A DNA stretch of 20,120 nt from CAYRWK01 sp964427965 (GTDB taxonomy: Bacteria > Patescibacteriota > WWE3 > UBA101185 > UBA10185), in NCBI GenBank assembly GCA_964427965.1, contig CAYRWK010000010.1, positions 1 to 20,120 on the forward strand. The letters are read 5' to 3'. Within the stretch, counting starts at the first letter, position 1; the number at the start of each line of letters is the position of its first letter. Below the pieces are notes generated by a model. It saw only the letters and a program-made list of their open reading frames with translations, ran no database searches and was not told where the DNA came from. The translations under genes and the position numbers were made by a program. Shown one piece after another: positions 6,797 through 13,788 of the stretch.

Positions 6797-7048
6797 CATT
6801 TAAGCTTCCATGGTACCACCCTGATTCCTTTTCGTGATATAAAATCACCATAAGGCACTCATTAAGCTGTTTTTCTTACGGGTGCTGCCCGCCAGATCCT
6901 ACTTTCCGGATGGATTTTTTCGGTCTGTACCAAGATAGGCTCTTTTCAGAAACATATTCCTGCCTGACTTACACCAACTCAAGCTCGCTTTAGGTTTTTT
7001 GTTTCCTACTTTTCCTACTTAACGGTAAAGAATAGTAAGTTAAAGTAC
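6739..7048 (-). ncRNA. T-box riboswitch leader (tRNA-sensing), probable Arg specifier
   Basis: On the minus strand, AGGGTGGTACC at 6822-6812 matches the core T-box sequence (AGGGTGGNACC), with ATG in place of the usual GCG after it. A terminator follows. Upstream are the distal-loop signature GGTGTAAG (6975-6968), an AGCGA motif just before it, and a Stem I helix GGAAACA (7006-7000) with TGTTTCT (6954-6948). That helix is preceded by AGTA and followed by GAAA-AGA-G, the same layout as GAAA-GGC-A in the glyQS T-box. The specifier would be AGA (6943-6941), decoding arginine. AGTAGG and CCCGTAA segments follow, as at the end of Stem I in the family. The RNA binds uncharged tRNA and then antiterminates. 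T-box identity is firm; the specifier is inferred from alignment. Confidence 0.88.
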
Positions 7049-7054
7049 TTCGGC

Positions 7055-7083
7055 ATTTTATTACGGATAGTCTTTAGTGTCAA
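7055..7083 (-). promoter_or_regulatory. promoter of the T-box transcript
   Basis: TTGACA (7083-7078), 17 nt, TAAAAT (7060-7055) on the minus strand. The -35 box overlaps the stop codon of the M29 aminopeptidase gene, so the T-box unit has its own start site near 7048. Confidence 0.8.
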
Positions 7084-8186
7084 ATCAAAAACTTTCCGTC
7101 CCTAATCAGCACCACACCATCAACTGTAACCACACTACCCTTATGTCTTAAATCCTTAATCATATCCCAGTGCACCGAACCCTTGTTTTTACCCCCGCCT
7201 CTTACATAATCGTATGACTTGCCAATTGCCAGGTGAATAGTGCCATAAATCTTTTCATCAAACAAAATGTCTTTGATATAGTTTTTAATCATAGGATTCA
7301 TGCCAATTCCCAGCTCACCCAGCCTTCTGTTGCAAGGATCTTCGCTAAAAATCTTGTCTAAAAACTTTTTGTTTTGGGAAGCTGTGTAGTTCACAATTTC
7401 ACCGTTTTTAAATTCAAATCTAACCCCATCAACCTCACTTCCATCGTAGTTTTGAGGATATTCAAAAGTTATATATCCGTTGGTTTTATCTTCTTCTGGG
7501 CCAATAAAACATTCACCGTCGGGAACATTGTGTTTGCCTGTGTCCGCGCCGGCGGCTAGTCTGCCGTTAATTCCCAAGGTTAAGTCGGTGTCTTTGGCTA
7601 CAATTCTTACAACTTTGCCTTTATCCAGTATGTCCTGGACTTTTTTAATTTGTTTACTTTGTGCCTTGTAGTCAACAATGCAGGCTTTGTAGTAGTAATC
7701 AGTAAATTCTTCCAAAGACATCTTGGCATTTTGTGCAGTTCCTGCTGTTGGAAAGTATGTCAAAACCCAATCTTTGTTTATCATTTTTTCAAAGGTGGGG
7801 TAGTAGGTTTTGCGCCAAAGTCCAATGTTATCCTGATTTACCCGAGACAAAAAGTTTCGGTTATGAATGCTTACGATTCTTATAAATTTGTCGCCCCAAT
7901 CAATTTTAGCTTCCATAACTTTTGGAGAGGTTGTAAGCTGATTTTTTGATGAGAGTTTAATAAATTCGTTGTAAAACCCGCCAAGATCTGCTCTGCCTAT
8001 TTGGTAATTAGTGCCAAATACGTCAAGGTAAACGTTTGCGCCCTTTTTTATACATAGTTTGTAACACTCAAGGGCTAAGTCTTTGGCGGTAAAGTCTGAC
8101 ATATCTATAACCACGTTGGAGCCTTTGGTTACATTTACGGAGTGTTCTACAAGTATTTGTGCTAGTTTTTGTTCACGTGTAGCCAT
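7080..8186 (-). CDS. M29 family metallo-aminopeptidase
   Basis: 368 aa, within the usual length of thermophilic-type (AmpS/PepS) aminopeptidases, which remove N-terminal residues from peptides in the cytosol using two metal ions. The metal-ligand motifs are in place and in order: NVPDGECFIGPEED (Glu, about 225-238), RRLGELGIGMNP (Glu, about 293), GTIHLAIGKSYDY (His, about 322) and GSVHWDMI (His and Asp, about 344). The ATG lies 2 nt after the stop of the M20 peptidase gene, so the pair is translationally coupled and forms a peptide-degradation operon. The stop codon is used by the T-box promoter of the next unit. Confidence 0.93.
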   Translation of the reverse strand: MATREQKLAQILVEHSVNVTKGSNVVIDMSDFTAKDLALECYKLCIKKGANVYLDVFGTNYQIGRADLGGFYNEFIKLSSKNQLTTSPKVMEAKIDWGDKFIRIVSIHNRNFLSRVNQDNIGLWRKTYYPTFEKMINKDWVLTYFPTAGTAQNAKMSLEEFTDYYYKACIVDYKAQSKQIKKVQDILDKGKVVRIVAKDTDLTLGINGRLAAGADTGKHNVPDGECFIGPEEDKTNGYITFEYPQNYDGSEVDGVRFEFKNGEIVNYTASQNKKFLDKIFSEDPCNRRLGELGIGMNPMIKNYIKDILFDEKIYGTIHLAIGKSYDYVRGGGKNKGSVHWDMIKDLRHKGSVVTVDGVVLIRDGKFLI

Positions 8187-8188
8187 TT

Positions 8189-9550
8189 TTATAAGGCAGA
8201 AAGATAACTAATTGATGTTTCTATCCCTTTGTAAAACATTTCCAGGCTTATTTTTTCGTTAGGGGAGTGAAGGCCATCGTCGGGCAGTCCAAAGCCCATA
8301 AGGATCGAGTCTATGTTTAAGACCCTTTTGATAACAGAAGTAACCGGGATACTTGCCCCGTCCAGTACATATATGGGTTTGTTGCCAAAGGTTTTTATAA
8401 AAACCTCCTCGGCTTTTTTAAAGTATATGCTTGAGGTGTCCATCAAAATGGGTTCACCTGTGTTTAGGGTTTTTACTGTTACACCAACATATTTTGGAGT
8501 AACTCTTTTGATGTATGTAGCAAATTTCTTAGCAATTTCGGCGGAAGACTGGTTTGGTACTAGTCTCATGCTTATTTTTGCAGATGCTTTGGCAGGAATT
8601 ATGGTTTTTGAGCCTTCACCTGTGTATCCGCTAAAAAAGCCGTTTACATCTAATGCCGGTAGTGCTCCGCATCTTTCTGGAATTGATGCACCGACAAGTC
8701 CAATTGTTGTTTTGGCTCCGGTTTCTTCCATAATGGCTTTTTTGGTAAGAGGAGTTTTGTTTAAAGCTTGTTTTTCTTTGGCAGTTAGCTTTCTAACATT
8801 GTCATAAAACCCTGGGATTAGGATTTTTTGAGTTTTTTCATCCTTGAGTTTAGAGATAATATTTGCAAGCTCAATTGCTACATTGGGTACATTTCCGCCG
8901 TATAGTCCTGAGTGAACGTCGTTTTCAAATGTTGAAAGATCTATTTGCATGTATGCCATACCTCTTAAGCCGTATTCAATTAGCGGCTGAGTGGGCGATA
9001 GTGAGTGTGAGTCAGATATTACACAAACATCAGCTGAAAGCATCTTTTTGTTGTCTATAATAAATTTATCAAGACTGGGTCCGCCAACTTCCTCCTCGCC
9101 TTCAATCAGAAATTTTACATTGACAGGTAGCTTTTCTGTTGCCGACATAATCGCATCTATTGCTTTGATGTGGGCAAAGATTTGAGCTTTGTCATCTGAT
9201 GTTCCTCTGCCATATAGATTGCCATTTTTTTCAGTTGGCTCAAATGGGGGAGTGTTCCAACTTTCTAGTGGTTCTGGGGGTTGAACATCGTAGTGGCCAT
9301 AAATTAAAACGGTTGGTTTATCTTTAGCCAATAGGTAATCGGCGTACACAATAGGGTGTCCGGCAGTTTTCATTACCTTGCAGTTGTTTAATCCTATTTT
9401 TGCTAGGTGGTTTTTAAGCCATTCTGCCGCCATTAGTATGTCTTTCTTGTGTTCAGGTTGGGTAGAAATAGAAGGTATTCTTAAAAGTTCTTTAAGTTCT
9501 GAAAGGTATTTTGTTTTGTTGTTTGTTGGTGTAGCAGGGGGATTTGACAT
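8189..9550 (-). CDS. M20 family metallopeptidase (dipeptidase/carboxypeptidase)
   Basis: 453 aa from the ATG at 9550. An upstream in-frame ATG at 9607 would add 19 residues but lies beyond the promoter, so it is rejected. Motifs of the di-zinc M20 fold: GHYDVQPP (His and Asp ligands, about 85-92), GRGTSDDK (bridging Asp, about 119), EGEEEVGG (catalytic Glu, about 152), ISDSH (Asp ligand), NDVHSG in the dimerisation domain, and LHSPNE (final His, about 432). It hydrolyses dipeptides or trims C-terminal residues. The -10 box TATAAT is 6 nt before the ATG, so the mRNA is probably leaderless. It is first in an operon with the M29 aminopeptidase. Confidence 0.93.
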   Translation of the reverse strand: MSNPPATPTNNKTKYLSELKELLRIPSISTQPEHKKDILMAAEWLKNHLAKIGLNNCKVMKTAGHPIVYADYLLAKDKPTVLIYGHYDVQPPEPLESWNTPPFEPTEKNGNLYGRGTSDDKAQIFAHIKAIDAIMSATEKLPVNVKFLIEGEEEVGGPSLDKFIIDNKKMLSADVCVISDSHSLSPTQPLIEYGLRGMAYMQIDLSTFENDVHSGLYGGNVPNVAIELANIISKLKDEKTQKILIPGFYDNVRKLTAKEKQALNKTPLTKKAIMEETGAKTTIGLVGASIPERCGALPALDVNGFFSGYTGEGSKTIIPAKASAKISMRLVPNQSSAEIAKKFATYIKRVTPKYVGVTVKTLNTGEPILMDTSSIYFKKAEEVFIKTFGNKPIYVLDGASIPVTSVIKRVLNIDSILMGFGLPDDGLHSPNEKISLEMFYKGIETSISYLSAL

Positions 9551-9556
9551 GCCGGT

Positions 9557-9585
9557 ATTATAGTTCTCATTGCAACGGGAGTAAA
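9557..9585 (-). promoter_or_regulatory. promoter of the M20-M29 peptidase operon
   Basis: TTTACT (9585-9580), 17 nt, TATAAT (9562-9557), then 6 nt to the ATG. It overlaps the divergent promoter of the MBL-fold gene, so the two polymerases would compete. Confidence 0.65.
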
Positions 9586-9598
9586 GGTGTTTTATGAT
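9570..9598 (+). promoter_or_regulatory. promoter of the MBL-fold hydrolase gene
   Basis: TTGCAA (9570-9575), 17 nt, TATGAT (9593-9598), 11 nt before the ATG at 9610. This gives an almost leaderless mRNA and shares DNA with the promoter on the other strand. Confidence 0.55.
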
Positions 9599-9609
9599 AT
9601 AGTACACTT

Positions 9610-10260
9610 ATGGAAATCACATACATCGGACACTCATGTTTCAAAATAAAAGGCAAAGAAAATACTGTAGTCATTGATCCCTACGATCCATCTGATGTTG
9701 GATACAAACTCCCAAAGCTAGAAGGGGATATCGTTTTAATTTCTCATAGCCACAAAGATCACAGCAATAAAGAAGGAGTTTACGGGTATCGCGTGGTAAT
9801 TGATACTCCGGGAGAATACGAAACAAAAGGAACAGTTATTTATGGTATCGAGGTGTTTCATGACGAAAAAGAAGGCACCGAAAGAGGGGGAAATGTGATG
9901 TATCTTGTTGAGATGGATGGCTTTAACATCTTGCATATGGGGGATCTTGGACATACTCTTTCTAAAGAAACCTTAGAAAGAATTCCTGATATCGATGTTC
10001 TTCTTATTCCTGTTGGTGGAACATATACAATTGATGCTGAAACTGCAGTTGATGTGATCTCTGACATTGAACCGGGAATAGTTGTTCCCATGCACTATTT
10101 AACTGATGACAGCAAAATTAAAGAACTGGCACCTTTATCCAAGTTTTTGGATGAGATGGGTGCTGATGGTAAAGCAAAAAGAGATGAAAAGATAAAACTT
10201 AACTCAAAGAGTGATGTACCTGAAGAAACCACAGTAATTGTACTTGAACCTCAACATTAA
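9610..10260 (+). CDS. MBL-fold metal-dependent hydrolase (UlaG-like)
   Basis: 216 aa. The metallo-beta-lactamase fold is shown by YIGHSCFKI at the N-terminus, the HSHKDH zinc motif (residues 46-51), HMGDLGH (Asp/His ligands, about 115-121) and VPMHYL (His near 174). The group (UlaG-like, COG2220 type) includes lactonases and phosphodiesterases, and many members have unknown substrates. It starts almost at its own transcription start and precedes dnaB by 12 nt, so the two are probably cotranscribed. The exact substrate cannot be told. Confidence 0.88.
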   Translation: MEITYIGHSCFKIKGKENTVVIDPYDPSDVGYKLPKLEGDIVLISHSHKDHSNKEGVYGYRVVIDTPGEYETKGTVIYGIEVFHDEKEGTERGGNVMYLVEMDGFNILHMGDLGHTLSKETLERIPDIDVLLIPVGGTYTIDAETAVDVISDIEPGIVVPMHYLTDDSKIKELAPLSKFLDEMGADGKAKRDEKIKLNSKSDVPEETTVIVLEPQH

Positions 10261-10272
10261 TAGAGGCCGACC

Positions 10273-11592
10273 ATGCCAAAAAGAACAGATACTTTAAAAA
10301 CACCTTTCAACTTGGAAGCCGAGAAGTCGGTACTTGGGGCAATTCTTATTGATAAAGACGCTATTGTTAGAGTAGTAGAGTTTTTAACCCCCAAACACTT
10401 TTACAAAACCTCTCACGTTAATATTTATGACGCTATCACAAGGCTTTATGAAAAGCGTGAACCCGCGGATCTTGTTACAGTTCCTGGTGAGCTTTCAAAA
10501 ATGGGAGTGCTTGAGGAAAGCGGGGGAGTAACTTATTTAACCGAACTTATTAACTCTGTTCCAACCGCGGCAAATGTGGAGTACTACGCTCACTTAATTA
10601 AAGATGAGTCTACCAAACGTTCTTTACTAACTATTGCAGGACAGATAGGGGAAATGGTCTATCAGGAGTCCAATATTGATGAGCTTATGGACCAGTCTGA
10701 ACAATTATTGTTTTCAATTTCCCAAGACCGTGTTCACCAGGAATTTGTGCCTGTCAAGGACACTTTGGAAATAACATTCGAACGCCTGGATGAGTTATCT
10801 AAACACCGTGGGGCTTTGCGTGGAGTTCCAACAGGCATCAAGTCTTTGGATAAAATGCTTTCAGGTCTGCAAAAAGAAAATTTGATAATATTGGCCGCAA
10901 GACCTTCGGTTGGTAAGTCTTCTTTGGCCATTAATATTGGCCAATATGCTGCGGTAAACCACAAGATCGGTGTAGCTATGTTTTCTTTAGAAATGGGTCG
11001 TGAGTCAATTGTGGATAGAATGATTTCCGCTCAAGGAAATATTGATAACTGGAGAATTACAACAGGTAACCTTGAGACAGAGGATTTTGAAAAATACAGC
11101 ATTGCCGCAGGTGAACTTGCCGAAGCCCCTTATTACATTGATGATACCCCCGGCATTGGTGTGATGGAAATGCGTACTAAAGCTAGAAGGCTAATGGCAG
11201 AACACGAAATTGGGTTAATAATCGTTGACTATTTGCAGTTGGTACGAGGCAGGAATTTGGAAAGCAGAGTACAGGAAGTATCCGAAATATCCCAAGCACT
11301 AAAAAATCTTGCCAGAGAGCTAAAAGTACCGGTTTTAGCTCTTTCACAGCTATCAAGAGCTGTTGAGCAAAGAGGTGGGGATAAAAAACCTCAACTATCT
11401 GACCTTAGAGACTCAGGCTCCATTGAGCAGGATGCGGATGTGGTGATGTTTTTGTATAGACCAAACGATGAGGACCGTGAAAACTACCAACTGCTGCTGT
11501 CAAAACATAGAAACGGTCCTACAGGTGAGCTTAATTTGTACTTCAAGGCTGACCGCACCAAGTTTTACGAGGCAGATACTACTCATAATTAG
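10273..11592 (+). CDS. dnaB: replicative DNA helicase DnaB
   Basis: 439 aa, the normal DnaB size. The N-terminal domain starts NLEAEKSVLGAIL. The RecA-like helicase domain has the Walker A motif AARPSVGKSS (about 208-217), SLEMGRE, the Walker B segment IIVDYLQLV (Asp319), and SQLSRAVEQRG with the arginine-finger and DnaB-specific H4 region. The C-terminus LLLSKHRNGPTGELNLYF is typical of the family. The hexamer unwinds DNA 5' to 3' at the replication fork. A GAGG site precedes the ATG, and the gene follows the MBL-fold gene closely. No intein or split is seen. Confidence 0.98.
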   Translation: MPKRTDTLKTPFNLEAEKSVLGAILIDKDAIVRVVEFLTPKHFYKTSHVNIYDAITRLYEKREPADLVTVPGELSKMGVLEESGGVTYLTELINSVPTAANVEYYAHLIKDESTKRSLLTIAGQIGEMVYQESNIDELMDQSEQLLFSISQDRVHQEFVPVKDTLEITFERLDELSKHRGALRGVPTGIKSLDKMLSGLQKENLIILAARPSVGKSSLAINIGQYAAVNHKIGVAMFSLEMGRESIVDRMISAQGNIDNWRITTGNLETEDFEKYSIAAGELAEAPYYIDDTPGIGVMEMRTKARRLMAEHEIGLIIVDYLQLVRGRNLESRVQEVSEISQALKNLARELKVPVLALSQLSRAVEQRGGDKKPQLSDLRDSGSIEQDADVVMFLYRPNDEDRENYQLLLSKHRNGPTGELNLYFKADRTKFYEADTTHN

Positions 11593-11605
11593 CATTAAAA
11601 TGTAG

Positions 11606-11611
11606 TATAAT
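11606..11611 (+). promoter_or_regulatory. -10 box of the tRNA-Leu gene
   Basis: TATAAT lies 12 nt before the first tRNA base; no good -35 element is seen at the usual distance. Confidence 0.45.
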
Positions 11612-11623
11612 GTGTCAGTTTTT

Positions 11624-11710
11624 GCCGTGGTGGCGGAATGGCATACGCGGTGGTCTCAAAAACCACTAGACCTCAAGTCTGTGTGAGTTCGACTCTCACC
11701 CACGGCACCA
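11624..11710 (+). tRNA. tRNA-Leu (anticodon CAA)
   Basis: The acceptor arms GCCGTGG (5') and CCACGGC (3') pair and are followed by an encoded ACCA end. The anticodon stem GTGGT/ACCAC holds the loop CTCAAAA with anticodon CAA, reading UUG. A long class II variable arm (tagacctcaagtctgtg) and a T-arm with GTTCGACTC follow, as expected for leucine tRNA. Confidence 0.97.
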
Positions 11711-11740
11711 ACTTAGATTATTTAGTTATTTGGAGAATTT

Positions 11741-12934
11741 ATGGAAGAAAATATTAAAACTGATACTCGGGTAGAAGAAGTTACGACCCCAGCTTATGCT
11801 GGTTTTTTAGATCGTTTTCTTGCTTTTAGTGTGGATTCATTGCTACTTTCTATAGTCAATATTTCTATAATGTTAATACTTGGTAGAAGCCCCTATGCCT
11901 ATTTTCATATGGAGTCTATTGAGGAGGTTACTGCTTATAGTCAATCCCCGTTAACCATGTTGGTGTCTCTACTAGGTTGGGTAATTACTGGCATATTTTC
12001 TATTTTGTTTTGGGTAAATTACGATGGTGCAACTCCGGGAAAAAAGCTAATGGGAATAAAAGTTACAAGGGCTAATGGGGAAAATGTCAACTATGTACAC
12101 GCACTGGTGCGTTTTATTGGCACTATTGTGTCCTCTTTTACTCTTTACTTAGGTTATTTTGTGATGTTTTTTAATAAGAAAAAACAAACACTTCACGATC
12201 TTATTGCAGGTACCGTGGTTGTTAAAACAGGCGCAAAACCCAAAACTGCAATAGCTGTAATCCTTACCGTCATTTGTTTTCTTCATTTATTTATATTGAT
12301 TTCCGTGCAATTGACCAAGTCTGTTGAATTGGCTGCAAAAGCTATGAAAGACAGTGGTGCTTTTACTAATATGACCGGTGATGGTTTGAGTTTGCTTTCT
12401 CCCGAAGCAAAGACCCATTACGACAAGACCCAGGAACTATTTGTCCAAATACATGGAATTACTGAATTAGATAAAATGAAACCTCTTACAGATCAAATTA
12501 TCTCTGAAGCAAAACTTGCTATTGAAGATCAGCCTGACAGTGGTCTTTTATGGTTAAACTTGGGAAATGCCTATAGTTGGCCTAGTACCAAAGATGCTAC
12601 CGGCTCAAAAGCTGACCAACTAGCTTCCTACCAAAAAGCCCTAGAACTTGAGCCTGAAAACACTATCTACATGAATAACGTTGGGGACGTTTTAATATCT
12701 CTTGGTAGAAATGATGAGGCTGTTCTGATGTTTCAAAAAGCCCTACGACTGTATTCTGAATCCGGTTATTCTCATATTAGTTTAGGGCGAGCTTACCGCA
12801 ATCTTGGGGTTTACGATGAGGCCCGTATCCACTACCAAGAGGGTATTGAGATATTTGAGAAAAACAATAATACGGGTACATTTGACAGCGAGCTTCTTCA
12901 AGCCAGAAAAGAGTTATCGGGTTTACCTAAATAA
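11741..12934 (+). CDS. RDD-family membrane protein with C-terminal TPR repeats
   Basis: 397 aa; GGAG lies 6 nt before the ATG. The N-terminal RDD domain (about 20-165) begins AGFLDRFLAFSVDSLLL, holding the Arg and Asp of the name, and includes NYDGATPGKKLMGIKV and LHDLIAGTVVV, with three membrane helices. A fourth hydrophobic segment (about 167-190) follows. The C-terminal part (about 260-380) has tandem TPR units (LLWLNLGNAYSW, YMNNVGDVLISLGRNDEA, YSHISLGRAYRNLGVYDEA) that would act as a protein-binding platform. RDD proteins have been linked to ion transport or envelope functions; the role here is unknown. The 3' end touches the efp-like duplicate. Confidence 0.85.
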   Translation: MEENIKTDTRVEEVTTPAYAGFLDRFLAFSVDSLLLSIVNISIMLILGRSPYAYFHMESIEEVTAYSQSPLTMLVSLLGWVITGIFSILFWVNYDGATPGKKLMGIKVTRANGENVNYVHALVRFIGTIVSSFTLYLGYFVMFFNKKKQTLHDLIAGTVVVKTGAKPKTAIAVILTVICFLHLFILISVQLTKSVELAAKAMKDSGAFTNMTGDGLSLLSPEAKTHYDKTQELFVQIHGITELDKMKPLTDQIISEAKLAIEDQPDSGLLWLNLGNAYSWPSTKDATGSKADQLASYQKALELEPENTIYMNNVGDVLISLGRNDEAVLMFQKALRLYSESGYSHISLGRAYRNLGVYDEARIHYQEGIEIFEKNNNTGTFDSELLQARKELSGLPK

Positions 12935-12979
12935 ACTATGTACAGTGCAACAGATCTAAAGACAGGCAGAGTATTTAAA
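12932..12979 (+). repeat. direct repeat, left copy: duplicate of the efp start
   Basis: These 48 bp match 13741-13788 at 45 of 48 positions, running from TAAACTATG to TATTTAAA. The two copies flank the toxin-antitoxin pair exactly, as expected for a recombination or insertion scar. Confidence 0.95.
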
Positions 12980-12997
12980 TCTCCTGTACAGCATTGA
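12938..12997 (+). pseudogene. efp 5' fragment (14 matching codons, then stop)
   Basis: The frame reads MYSATDLKTGRVFK, the start of EF-P, then SPVQH and a stop. Against the intact gene, two of the three changes are silent and one is Ile to Val. This suggests the copy diverged as a coding sequence, for example in a donor strain, before being cut off. The stop lies in the -35 region of the downstream promoter. The fragment still looks translatable and might couple or compete with EF-P, but it is most simply a remnant. Confidence 0.85.
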
Positions 12998-13021
12998 CAA
13001 ATTCTGATTTTCAGATATTCT
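12994..13021 (+). promoter_or_regulatory. promoter of the toxin-antitoxin operon
   Basis: TTGACA (12994-12999), 16 nt, TATTCT (13016-13021), then 6 nt to the antitoxin ATG. This is the same leaderless spacing as the M20 gene. Confidence 0.7.
13003..13015 (+). promoter_or_regulatory. candidate antitoxin operator (palindrome)
   Basis: TCTGA-ttt-TCAGA lies between the -35 and -10 boxes; a second ATTCTGATT copy begins at 13018, 17 bp after the first at 13001. AbrB-type antitoxins commonly repress their own promoter, so this is a natural operator site. Confidence 0.5.
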
Positions 13022-13027
13022 GATTAT

Positions 13028-13303
13028 ATGGAAAATATGTGTGGTACTGCAGTAATAAGAGATAGAGGACAACTGACCATTCCTGAAAAAATCAGAGGAT
13101 TGCTCAAATGGTCGTCTCCTAACTCTGTTGTTTCATTATGTACGACTACAAGAAATGAGTTGATAATTAGACCCTACAACTCCAAAGAGAAAACTTTAGT
13201 AGATTGGGATTCTATTTGGATGAACATTGATTTAAGCCGTTCCTATAAGGGAAAGAGGGGTAATTTATCTGAATTCGTCTCCTTTGACAGGGAAAGTCAC
13301 TAA
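13028..13303 (+). CDS. AbrB/SpoVT-type antitoxin
   Basis: 91 aa. The N-terminal swapped-hairpin DNA-binding domain is seen in VIRDRGQLTIPEKIRGLLKW (about 9-28) and ELIIRPY (about 46-52). The C-terminal tail (about 55-91) would bind and block the toxin. It sits 3 nt before the PIN toxin gene, the usual antitoxin-toxin order, under a leaderless promoter with a palindrome inside it, which suggests autorepression. It lies within the segment flanked by the efp duplicates. Confidence 0.85.
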   Translation: MENMCGTAVIRDRGQLTIPEKIRGLLKWSSPNSVVSLCTTTRNELIIRPYNSKEKTLVDWDSIWMNIDLSRSYKGKRGNLSEFVSFDRESH

Positions 13304-13306
13304 TAT

Positions 13307-13735
13307 ATGAATACAGAAAATTCCTACGTGATAGATACTTCTGTTGCTGTTAAATGGTTTAATAGGCAGGATGAAAGCTACATTGAGCAGGCGGATAAGT
13401 TGTTGAGAGACTCTCAGTTGGATAAAGTGTCGTTAATCATGCCCGAGCTTGCAAAGTATGAGATTGGGAATGCTCTGCTTAACAAGCGTATGCCCTTGGC
13501 TAATACCCTAAACTCACTGGCTACATGCTATAGTATCCCGATACACTTTATTCCCCAAGATAGAAAGCAGGCACAAAGCGCAATGCAGATAGCTTTTGAT
13601 GAAAAACTTACTTTTTACGATGCTTCTTTTATGGCCTTAGCAAAAGAGCTTGATGCACATCTAATCACTGATAACCCAAAGCATCAGAAAAGGAAAGTTA
13701 AAGGTCTTAAAGTAATTAATTTGGAGGATTACTAA
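13307..13735 (+). CDS. VapC-type PIN-domain toxin (ribonuclease)
   Basis: 142 aa. The acidic PIN residues are present: Asp10 (YVIDTSVAVKWF), Glu52 (AKYEIGNALL), Asp105 (TFYDASFMALAKEL) and Asp122 (LITDN). These bind Mg or Mn for RNA cleavage; VapC family members cut tRNA or rRNA. No separate Shine-Dalgarno site is seen, so translation probably couples to the antitoxin stop 3 nt upstream. The stop is 11 nt before the efp ATG with no terminator between, so efp is probably cotranscribed with the toxin. Confidence 0.92.
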   Translation: MNTENSYVIDTSVAVKWFNRQDESYIEQADKLLRDSQLDKVSLIMPELAKYEIGNALLNKRMPLANTLNSLATCYSIPIHFIPQDRKQAQSAMQIAFDEKLTFYDASFMALAKELDAHLITDNPKHQKRKVKGLKVINLEDY

Positions 13736-13740
13736 TATAG

Positions 13741-13788
13741 TAAACTATGTACAGCGCAACAGATCTAAAAACAGGCAGAATATTTAAA
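13741..13788 (+). repeat. direct repeat, right copy: start of intact efp
   Basis: This is the partner of 12932-12979. It includes 6 nt before the efp ATG and the first 14 codons. Confidence 0.95.

Noticed and set aside
6925..6935. UAC (Tyr) as the T-box specifier, from GGTACAGACC
   Set aside because: It lies below the helix that closes the specifier loop in my pairing; AGA occupies the position equivalent to GGC in glyQS.
9551..9607. Upstream ATG (9607) for the M20 peptidase
   Set aside because: It would start before the -10 box of the only good promoter, and the added 19 residues do not resemble the family's N-terminus.
12932..13788. Transposon or insertion sequence explaining the efp duplication
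   Set aside because: No transposase gene or terminal inverted repeats lie between the copies, and 48 bp is long for a target-site duplication, so homologous recombination fits better.
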